A stretch of 21,965 bases of DNA, taken from Candidatus Falkowiibacteriota bacterium (GTDB lineage Bacteria > Patescibacteriota > Patescibacteriia > Patescibacteriales > UBA12465). Below the pieces are notes generated by a model, which saw only the letters and a list, made by a program, of their open reading frames with translations, made no database searches and was not told where the DNA came from. Made by a program: the position numbers and the translations under genes. Shown here piece after piece: positions 1 through 7,215 of the stretch; within the stretch, counting starts at the first letter, position 1, and each line of letters opens with the position of its first letter. Where the stretch lies: the NCBI GenBank assembly GCA_903857815.1, contig CAIOGK010000062.1:1-21965 (forward strand). Reading direction: 5' to 3'.

Positions 1-1144
1 ATAAATTTATTATAGATTTTCTAATATTTATCTGCAATTTAACTAAAACTTCATAAGAGATTGTTTCCATTAAACTAGCGAGATTTATAACTGAATTAGG
101 GTCATTGGGCTGTTTTGATACTAATTTTACCTCATCACCAACTTTTATACTATGGTTCCCCACTTCTAAACAAGTTAAGTTCATACACACCCTACCGGCA
201 ACATGCGCAAAAAACTTTTCATTACCAGAAACTAAAAATTGTGCTCGATTAGACAATCTTCTATCGAGCCCTTCAAAATAACCAAAAGGAATAGCCGCTA
301 CTCGACTTTCAGTTGAAGAACGATAAGTTTCATCATAAGAAACGCTTTCATTAGCCGCTAAAGCTTGTATGGAAACTATACGCGAAAAAACTTCTAGCGC
401 CGGCTTAAGTGGTTGCACTTTTTCATTTATTTCATCATTAGCAAACGGGCTATAGCCATACAACGCCAGACCAGGCCTAAAAGCGGTTAAAAATTTATTT
501 TCTGATTTAAAAACTGCCGCTGAATTTCCAAGATGAATCCAGCGCGGGAAATAACCAGCTATTTTTAAAATGTCTAACGCTTCCATAAAACTATCTTCCT
601 GGGCATCATTCATTACCGAAAGACTATCGGCAGAAGCGAGATGTGAACACAGCCCCGTAATTTCTACTTTATCTAGATATTTTTTATTATTAGCAATAAA
701 GCTTCTAACATCTTTAATCCCTTCACGATTCATGCCGGAATTAACAAATAGATGAATATGGGCTCTTTTACCATAACGAGCTAAATGCTTTAAAGTTGTT
801 TCATTATAAACTATAAATTCCGTTCTTTTAAATCTAGTATAATCATAAACCTTTAAAGGCATCTCCCCTAGAATAAGAATCCTACCATTAAAATAACGAT
901 AAGCAATTTGGGCTTCTGGGTAAGAGTCGACGGCAATCATTTTCGCTGATGTTTGATTTAAAATCTTACACATCTCTTTAAGGCCATGGCCGTAAGCATT
1001 AGCCTTTAAAACCGGAAAAATCTCTGCCTCCGGTTGTAAACTTTTTAAATAATTAAAGTTTGCAACAATATTGGCGGCATCTATTTCTACCCGATTTAAC
1101 GTTTCATATTTTGGCTTGATTAATTGTCTAATAAAATTCATCAT
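1..1144 (-). CDS. alr: Alanine racemase (3' end cut by window edge)
   Basis: PLP-dependent fold-III racemase converting L-alanine to D-alanine for peptidoglycan precursors, in the cytoplasm. The PLP-lysine motif FPVLKANAYGHG is at residues 43-54, with Lys47 as the expected Schiff-base lysine. The second catalytic residue is Tyr270 in SVSYDETY, followed by IPFGY and GRVCMN. The usual family motif reads CMD, so Asn replaces Asp here. HLASADS and FRPGLALYG are also family-typical. The start is ATGATG at 1144, six bases after the stop of the upstream membrane protein; the alternative ATG is at 1141. The window holds 381 codons, close to the full family length of 360-390, and the stop lies just beyond base 1. 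It is the last visible gene of the minus-strand unit. No Shine-Dalgarno is visible. The identification is secure. Confidence 0.95.
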   Translation of the reverse strand, partial: MMNFIRQLIKPKYETLNRVEIDAANIVANFNYLKSLQPEAEIFPVLKANAYGHGLKEMCKILNQTSAKMIAVDSYPEAQIAYRYFNGRILILGEMPLKVYDYTRFKRTEFIVYNETTLKHLARYGKRAHIHLFVNSGMNREGIKDVRSFIANNKKYLDKVEITGLCSHLASADSLSVMNDAQEDSFMEALDILKIAGYFPRWIHLGNSAAVFKSENKFLTAFRPGLALYGYSPFANDEINEKVQPLKPALEVFSRIVSIQALAANESVSYDETYRSSTESRVAAIPFGYFEGLDRRLSNRAQFLVSGNEKFFAHVAGRVCMNLTCLEVGNHSIKVGDEVKLVSKQPNDPNSVINLASLMETISYEVLVKLQINIRKSIINL

Positions 1145-1150
1145 AATATT

Positions 1151-2221
1151 TTATTGTGCTAAAATTTTTCCCTCTCCCTTATTGATAGTATCGTGTTCTA
1201 AATCAGTATCGAGTCCCAGAATATTTTTTTCTACCTTAAGACCACTAAAAGAATCTAACGCTTGAAATTTTATACTACTAAGTAAGACTGCTTCTTTACC
1301 AATTTGATCTGCGGTCGGGTTTAATTGCACCTCAAAACCAGCACGATAATCAGTCCCTCCAGTTATTAAATTATCAACCCGCCAGATTACCTGTCTAGAG
1401 CTTGGATTATAATTTAAACTTCCAGCAAGCAAAGATGTGCTCTCGGTAAAATCAACATTCTTAGGTAATTTGGCGCTCATTACAAAACTTTCGAAATCTC
1501 CAGACGGCTCAGCCTTAAAGAAAACCCAAAAATTAGTAGGCAGGCCAACTACCGGTGGCAACGGCCCAGACCCTAATTGATCACCTTGCGGGCTGTTATA
1601 ATAACCGGCCGCCTGTACATTTAAAGATGCGGAAACTTTTATATCAACCAAATTTATTGTATTTTTAAACAATTGATTATCTACATAATATTCGGCATTC
1701 ACCTGCCAATTAATAACCTTACTCCCCTTAATTTTATCCTTAAAATAAACTTTAAAAGTACTATTAATTTCCGCTCCCGCTTTTATTTCATTAATTAAAA
1801 ACTCCGCACCATTAATACGCACAACATTTTTATCTAATTCATAGTTAGAGTCGGCAACAATTCTTGAAATAGAAAAATTATTATTTTTAAGAAATAGATT
1901 AAACTTTAAGTTATTTACATCTATCTTGCCGACATTTTTTATATGAAGTTCTACATTCAATCCATCTTCTAAATGTATAGCCTCGGGAGCAGTAATAAAA
2001 TTTATTTCTAAATCTGGGTTATTTAAATCTACTTGAATATGTTGAGGCGCAACCCAAGTTGTAAAATTAAAATCAGGTTTAAAAAAAGTTAATTTTACCA
2101 AAACCGAAATTAAAAATAAGATAATTATGAGCAAGGAAATATCCAAAATTAAGTGCCAACGTTTTAAACGATAAAAACGATCAAAACGTTTTTGGAAATA
2201 GTGCTTGATAGTTTTTAACAT
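1151..2221 (-). CDS. Membrane-anchored extracytoplasmic beta-rich protein of unknown function
   Basis: A basic N-terminus is followed by one hydrophobic segment (about residues 24-47 from the ATG at 2221) and about 300 residues of polar, beta-rich sequence. This suggests a protein anchored in the membrane with its bulk outside the cell. The middle holds LHIKNVGKIDVNNLKF, resembling CARDB/DUF11-like adhesion or scaffold repeats. The second half has GDQLGSGPLPPVVG (about residues 213-226) followed by FWVFFK, and the C-terminus has LDTDLEHD. From memory these two signatures recur in Patescibacteria surface proteins; that is recollection, not a search. The reading frame extends to a TTG at 2230, which would leave a 4-base gap to the upstream gene. 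I prefer the ATG at 2221 (356 aa, 13-base gap). No catalytic motif was seen; a structural or adhesion role is inferred. Confidence 0.8.
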   Translation of the reverse strand: MLKTIKHYFQKRFDRFYRLKRWHLILDISLLIIILFLISVLVKLTFFKPDFNFTTWVAPQHIQVDLNNPDLEINFITAPEAIHLEDGLNVELHIKNVGKIDVNNLKFNLFLKNNNFSISRIVADSNYELDKNVVRINGAEFLINEIKAGAEINSTFKVYFKDKIKGSKVINWQVNAEYYVDNQLFKNTINLVDIKVSASLNVQAAGYYNSPQGDQLGSGPLPPVVGLPTNFWVFFKAEPSGDFESFVMSAKLPKNVDFTESTSLLAGSLNYNPSSRQVIWRVDNLITGGTDYRAGFEVQLNPTADQIGKEAVLLSSIKFQALDSFSGLKVEKNILGLDTDLEHDTINKGEGKILAQ

Positions 2222-2234
2222 ATATTTCAATTAA

Positions 2235-4262
2235 TTAATAGAAATTTTTTACACCAGTTAAAATTTCCAATTTGCCATCATGATTTATATCACTTAATGA
2301 TATCTTTAACCCAGCGCTATATTTTGCATCAAAAGCAAAAAATTGAGACAACATTACTCCTGAACTATTAAATATTTTTACATGCGGCCCACCACTCGGT
2401 CCGGGGCCAGTAACTATTTCCGCTTGGCCATCACCATTTACGTCGCCAGCGGCAATTTCTACTCCGCCTTTAAATCTTTTTTCATAAGCTAAAAAGCTGG
2501 ATTTCAAATTTCCGGATATAGAAAATATCTTTATTAATGGTTCATCTCCCTTCCCTGGCCCAGTAATAACCTCTAAGTTGCCATCGCCATCAACATCGGC
2601 TAAGGCAACGCTGACGCCCCCACGAGATTTTTTATCATATGCAAAAAACATATGTTGCAGTTTTCCAGCTTTTGTAAAAACCATAACTTGGGCACCGCCG
2701 CCAACAGTTGGCCCAGTAATCAGCAAGCCAAAATTTCCGGCATTAATTTCTGCTGCTAAATTTAATTGTTTTCTAAAGAATTTATCATATGGATAAAAGG
2801 CCAACACTGATTTACCATTTTTATTCAAAACTAGCTGACCATTTTTTGCGAACAAACTAGCATCATCAGCATCATTATAATCGCCGTTGGCAATCAAAAC
2901 TTGTTCGCCCGCTGGATAGGAACTAAGGTAAGAAAAAAATCCGTTTCTTGTTTGTTCGCCCCAAATATTAAACACTCTATAAAAATAACCATTCACAAAA
3001 GCGCTGTCGGTAATTAATTCAGATTTTCTTAAAATTAAAGCACCATCTTTTGACGATAATTTTAAAAAATTAATCTTTGCTCCATTATTAAAAGCGGTAT
3101 CCTGAGTTCCTTTAATTTTATCAAATTCTTCTTTATTAAAAATATAAAGCTGTTCTTTATCAGTAGAATTAACTAACACTGAACCAAATTTAAAATCACG
3201 TCGCCAAAGACCTGGTTTTAAAACAGAATTATTAATATCTAATAAATTATAGGCGGAACTTTTAGCGGCTCCGAGATTAACATTATATTCATCATACCAC
3301 CAAGCTTGAGTATGATTAGTAGTATCATAATCAAAACTATAAAAACCATCACCCAACAAAGTACTAGTGAGCCCAAAACGAAAAGTACGATAATCAAACT
3401 GACTCTTTTTATTAACATTTATAACTGGAACTTGGGGATAACGATTTAAGGGGGTAAATTTTAAATAGCTATTCATGGAACCTGACCAGGTTCCATTATT
3501 TTCCCAAGCCGAAGGAAACGATTCTAGCATCATACCATTAATAACTTTTTGATAACCTTCAAAAGTACGACCATTACCGGCAATAATAAATTCTGGTCCA
3601 ACTAAAGCTCTCGTTTTATCTAACATTTTTTTAAAACCAGTTACCCATAGTGTATCTGCTTCCGCCTGAGAATCTTTTCGATTATCATTATTTACATCTA
3701 AATTTCCACCATTAATCCAATAAACATCGCCCCAGGTATTATCATAAAAAACGCCATCAAACAAACCAACATTTTTAATTTTTGTGGCTACAAATTCTGG
3801 CAAATAATCATTAAATTTTCGGCCCGAACTATCTGTTGAAACACTATCGGATAAATTAAGCATGTAGGTATAGGGCCAATTAGAAATCCGATTTCCGTTT
3901 TGATCCTTTAACCACCAACCATCTATAATATTATCTCGAAGTTCGCCCCGTAAAAATGCCCCCGTTCTTCCGGCATAATTATTTACATCGTCAATTATTT
4001 CTTGAGAAGTAATATAAGCGAGAATAATAACATCAGGATTAAGCTCGCGAATCAACTTAAGGGATTCGGGATTATTTTCCTGCACTTCCATATCTAAAAT
4101 TAATAAATCCCACTTGGATAATTGCCGGGCTTCTTGTTCATTAATTTCCCATTTCAAAAAATAATTAGCTAAACGGGGATAGGTGCTTTTAAGAACTGCC
4201 GCCTGAGAATTCAGCGGCCACATTATCAAAATTAATAATCCTAGAAAAATCAGTTTTTTCAT
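2235..4262 (-). CDS. Secreted GHL15-like putative glycoside hydrolase with C-terminal FG-GAP/VCBS repeats
   Basis: 675 aa. A signal peptide (residues 1-21, MKKLIFLGLLILIMWPLNSQ then AA) precedes a TIM-barrel-like region (about 27-345) resembling the putative glycosyl hydrolase family GHL15. Blocks include LLILDMEV (53-60), PDVIILAYI (76-84), a stop-and-walk segment DGWWLKDQNG (113-122), LFDGVFYDNTWGD (167-179) and MMLESFPSAW (244-253). Asp/Glu residues at the ends of these strands, such as Asp57, Asp174 and Glu247, are candidates for catalysis. The C-terminal 170 residues contain about three imperfect repeats of roughly 48 residues, each with a calcium-loop core: DVDGDGNLEVITG (556-568), DVNGDGQAEIVTG (607-619) and DINHDGKLEILTG (658-670). 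These are FG-GAP/VCBS-like and probably form part of a beta-propeller. The protein is likely exported and may act on or bind surface glycans; the substrate is unknown. Confidence 0.82.
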   Translation of the reverse strand: MKKLIFLGLLILIMWPLNSQAAVLKSTYPRLANYFLKWEINEQEARQLSKWDLLILDMEVQENNPESLKLIRELNPDVIILAYITSQEIIDDVNNYAGRTGAFLRGELRDNIIDGWWLKDQNGNRISNWPYTYMLNLSDSVSTDSSGRKFNDYLPEFVATKIKNVGLFDGVFYDNTWGDVYWINGGNLDVNNDNRKDSQAEADTLWVTGFKKMLDKTRALVGPEFIIAGNGRTFEGYQKVINGMMLESFPSAWENNGTWSGSMNSYLKFTPLNRYPQVPVINVNKKSQFDYRTFRFGLTSTLLGDGFYSFDYDTTNHTQAWWYDEYNVNLGAAKSSAYNLLDINNSVLKPGLWRRDFKFGSVLVNSTDKEQLYIFNKEEFDKIKGTQDTAFNNGAKINFLKLSSKDGALILRKSELITDSAFVNGYFYRVFNIWGEQTRNGFFSYLSSYPAGEQVLIANGDYNDADDASLFAKNGQLVLNKNGKSVLAFYPYDKFFRKQLNLAAEINAGNFGLLITGPTVGGGAQVMVFTKAGKLQHMFFAYDKKSRGGVSVALADVDGDGNLEVITGPGKGDEPLIKIFSISGNLKSSFLAYEKRFKGGVEIAAGDVNGDGQAEIVTGPGPSGGPHVKIFNSSGVMLSQFFAFDAKYSAGLKISLSDINHDGKLEILTGVKNFY

Positions 4263-4265
4263 TTT

Positions 4266-5537
4266 TTATTTACCCTTATTATCCCTCTCTAATTTTATTA
4301 CTTTCATATGTTTAGGCATATACTGGCGAAGGACCTTAGGAATAATAACCGAACCATCAGCTCGCTGATTTTGCTCTAAAATGGCCGGTAGCAAGCGACT
4401 AGTGGCTAATCCTGAGGCATTTAGCGTGTGTACAAATTCATTTTTACCAGTAGCCGGATTTTTATAACGAATTTGACCACGACGAGCCTGATAATCAAGG
4501 GCATTAGAAGCACTACTTACTTCTTTATAAATTTCCATACTAGGAATATATACTTCGACATCATAAGTTTTAGCCATCGCCGCACTACAATCCCCGGCGG
4601 CTAGTTTAGAAATTTGAAAATTAAGTTTTAAGCCTTCCATTAATTTTTGGGCATTGTTTACCATTTCCGCAAACATCTTCCAGGTTTCTTCCGGTCTAGA
4701 AAAAATAAACATTTCTATCTTATTGAATTGATGGCCCCGAATCATCCCTCTTTCTTCCTGGCGATAACTACCAGCTTCCCTTCTAAAACAGGCGGAATAA
4801 GCAAAATATTTTTTAGGTAAATCTTCTTCTGGTAAAATTTCATCACGATGATAATTACCAAGCATCATTTCGCTAGTCGCATTTAAACATAAAGCGTCTT
4901 GAGTCCAAAAAAGATCATCTCTAAACTTTGGTAAATGACCAGAGGTGTAAGCTGATTTTTCCGATAATAAAAATGGAGGAATTAAAAATTGATAACCATT
5001 CTTATTATGAAAATCAATAAAATATGACAATAAGGCCCATTCGAGCAAAGCGCCCACGCCGGTATAGCACCAAAATCCTGAACCAGACATTTTAGCAGCT
5101 CTTTCATAATCTATCAAACCTAAAGAGGTCGCTAATTCAACATGATCTTTAGGCTTAAAATCGAACTCCGGCTTTTTACCATACGTATAGATAACTTCAT
5201 TATTTTCTTTCCCTCCAGGGACAACGTCAGGTGCTGGTAAATTTGGCAGCTCAGCCATCAGTTCTAAAAATTCACTTTCAGTATTGGCTAGTTCTTCATC
5301 TAATTTTTTTATTTTTTCGCCCAATACTTTCATGGAAGCAATTACTTCCGGTGTTGGCTTATTTTTAGAACCACGATTTCTCTCGGCTTTTAATTCTTCG
5401 GAAGAAGAAATTAATTCCCGACGTTTATCATCTAAAGCAATAATCTTCTCAAGATTAAGCTTATCCGGGTCCATTCTTTTTAAAAGACCTAGCTTTACCT
5501 CTTCTAAATTTTCTCTGATAAATTTGATGTCCAACAT
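4266..5537 (-). CDS. serS: Seryl-tRNA synthetase
   Basis: Class II aminoacyl-tRNA synthetase charging tRNA-Ser (and tRNA-Sec where present) with serine. The 423-aa length is normal. The N-terminal tRNA-binding arm is an antiparallel coiled coil at about residues 28-95. Motif 2 starts at residue 250 (CFRREAGSYRQEERGMIRGH) and continues into QFNKIEMF. Motif 3 is ASGLATSRLLPAILEQNQ at 374-391; the common NGSG-type lead-in is NASG here. TSEMML (221-226) and ALDYQARRG (346-354) are also typical. The ATG at 5537 fits the standard MLDIKFIREN start. It lies 16 bases downstream of dnaX, the largest gap in the unit apart from the two ends. No Shine-Dalgarno is near the start. Confidence 0.98.
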   Translation of the reverse strand: MLDIKFIRENLEEVKLGLLKRMDPDKLNLEKIIALDDKRRELISSSEELKAERNRGSKNKPTPEVIASMKVLGEKIKKLDEELANTESEFLELMAELPNLPAPDVVPGGKENNEVIYTYGKKPEFDFKPKDHVELATSLGLIDYERAAKMSGSGFWCYTGVGALLEWALLSYFIDFHNKNGYQFLIPPFLLSEKSAYTSGHLPKFRDDLFWTQDALCLNATSEMMLGNYHRDEILPEEDLPKKYFAYSACFRREAGSYRQEERGMIRGHQFNKIEMFIFSRPEETWKMFAEMVNNAQKLMEGLKLNFQISKLAAGDCSAAMAKTYDVEVYIPSMEIYKEVSSASNALDYQARRGQIRYKNPATGKNEFVHTLNASGLATSRLLPAILEQNQRADGSVIIPKVLRQYMPKHMKVIKLERDNKGK

Positions 5538-5553
5538 ATTTTTATTTTATTAT

Positions 5554-7212
5554 TTAACTTATTACCTCCCCACCGAAAGCTTTTAAAAGATTATCCATTA
5601 AAGCCCCAGGCTCTTTATTTATGTCCGCCACCGGGGCGGAGGGTTCAGCTGAGGAGATTGCATCATTACTAATTTCATTTTTAGTAATTTCTAAATTTTC
5701 ATCCAATCTTGTCTGTAAAATAACCCCAGCGCCGAATACTTCGGCCAAGGTATTTTCTACTACATTTTTTATATTAGCATCCGATACCCTATCTTGATGA
5801 AATTTATATTTAAAAACAACACACAGTCTACCAGAAACTAATTCTTGAGGTTCACAATTCTGCAAAACAAAAGACAAAGAATGATTATGTTTTTTTATTT
5901 TAACTAAAAATTCTGGCCATTTTTCCATAACCTCTGAATGGGTTAAATCTCCAGCCAAACTTAGATTAACAAAGTTATTCGCCACCACTTCGATTGTCGT
6001 TTCTATTTTTTGGACACTACTCAATTTAGAATTTTGGACAACTGGGGTCTTAGCTAAAGAAGGTGTAGTTGATAATGATGACCCACCAATAAGACGAGAA
6101 TTTAAAACTCCGGCTGAAGCCTGGGCCGTGCAAATTTCAACTATTGCTAATTCTAAAGGTAATTGAGCAATTAATTGATTTTTTTCATTATAAGCATCTA
6201 ATAAACGACGAGCATAAAATAATAAATTATCTATAGTTATTGAACTTAAAATATTATTAACTCTCATCTCTAAACTATCACCAAGATTTAGACCAAAGCT
6301 ATCCGCTAACTCCGGACTTACTTTACTTAGAATCATTTTTCTTACTAAACTAATTACTTCACTATTAAAATTTTTAACATTTGCCCCGCTATCAATCAAA
6401 GAATTTACCAGGGTTATCGCCTTAGAAGCATCCTTACGACTTAAATATTCTAATAAATCTACCGCTTCGTTGCTATTATAATGTGGGATTACGAGCTCTG
6501 CCTGTTCTAAGGTTATTCTCTTATCACCAAGGGAAAATACTTGGCCTAATAAACTTTCAGCATCGCGCAAATGGCCACCACTTTTTCTAGCAACCGCCTC
6601 TAAAACATCGGCATCGATTTCTATCTTTTCTTTATTAGCAATAAATTCTAATTTTTTAACAACATCAACAATGCTGATTCTTTTGAAATCAAAACGCTCG
6701 CAACGAGAAATAATAGTTAAGGGAACTTTATGAATTTCCGTAGTACATAAAATAAAAATTACATACGATGGCGGCTCCTCAATTGTTTTAAGTAAAGCAT
6801 TAAAAGCAGAAGGTGAAAGCATGTGGACTTCATCGATAATAAAAACTTTATACTTAGTAGTTGCTGGTGCAACCCTAGAAAAAGAAATTATATTTTCTCT
6901 AACATTATCTACTCCGGTATTAGAGGCAGCATCTATTTCGATAATATCTAAATTATTTCCAGCAGTAATTGATACGCAATTTGCACAATGACCACAAGGC
7001 TCGTAATCACCTTCTTTTTTTTCTAAACAATTAACCGACTTTGCTAAAACTCGAGCGAGAGTAGTTTTACCAACTGCCCGTGGACCACAGAATAAAAAAG
7101 CTTGAGCAAGTTTCCCTGCCCCAATTTCATTTTGCAAAGTTATTTTAATGTGTTTTTGTCCTAAAATTTCTGAAAAATTTTGCGGACGATAATCACGGTA
7201 TAAAGTAGACAT
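5554..7212 (-). CDS. dnaX: DNA polymerase III subunit gamma/tau (clamp-loader ATPase)
   Basis: AAA+ clamp-loader subunit that drives loading of the beta clamp at the replication fork. The N-terminal YRDYRPQNFSEILGQ is diagnostic. Walker A is GPRAVGKT (43-50), the zinc cysteines are Cys62, Cys73, Cys76 and Cys79, Walker B is IIDEVHML (125-132), and the SRC arginine finger is at 169-171. A linker (about 365-425) leads into a C-terminal tau-type domain starting at Trp432 and ending in a conserved-looking LLKAFGGEVIS tail. At 552 aa it is a full tau-like product. Codons 440-441 (plus-strand bases 5890-5896 are seven T) form an A-AAA-AAA run whose -1 frame reads one codon and then TAA, so a short gamma-like product is possible but not shown. 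It sits three bases after the VirD4-like gene. Confidence 0.97.
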   Translation of the reverse strand: MSTLYRDYRPQNFSEILGQKHIKITLQNEIGAGKLAQAFLFCGPRAVGKTTLARVLAKSVNCLEKKEGDYEPCGHCANCVSITAGNNLDIIEIDAASNTGVDNVRENIISFSRVAPATTKYKVFIIDEVHMLSPSAFNALLKTIEEPPSYVIFILCTTEIHKVPLTIISRCERFDFKRISIVDVVKKLEFIANKEKIEIDADVLEAVARKSGGHLRDAESLLGQVFSLGDKRITLEQAELVIPHYNSNEAVDLLEYLSRKDASKAITLVNSLIDSGANVKNFNSEVISLVRKMILSKVSPELADSFGLNLGDSLEMRVNNILSSITIDNLLFYARRLLDAYNEKNQLIAQLPLELAIVEICTAQASAGVLNSRLIGGSSLSTTPSLAKTPVVQNSKLSSVQKIETTIEVVANNFVNLSLAGDLTHSEVMEKWPEFLVKIKKHNHSLSFVLQNCEPQELVSGRLCVVFKYKFHQDRVSDANIKNVVENTLAEVFGAGVILQTRLDENLEITKNEISNDAISSAEPSAPVADINKEPGALMDNLLKAFGGEVIS

Positions 7213-7215
7213 AAT

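Noticed and set aside
5284..5586. 100-codon plus-strand open frame opposite the serS N-terminus
   Set aside because: Antisense to the conserved coiled-coil arm of serS, with low-complexity Ser/Phe-rich content expected from reading Lys/Glu codons backwards.
7009..7023. Eight-A run (coding strand) in the dnaX zinc region as a frameshift site
   Set aside because: It falls between Cys62 and Cys73 of the ATPase domain; slippage there would destroy the clamp-loader module, and no gamma-sized product would result.
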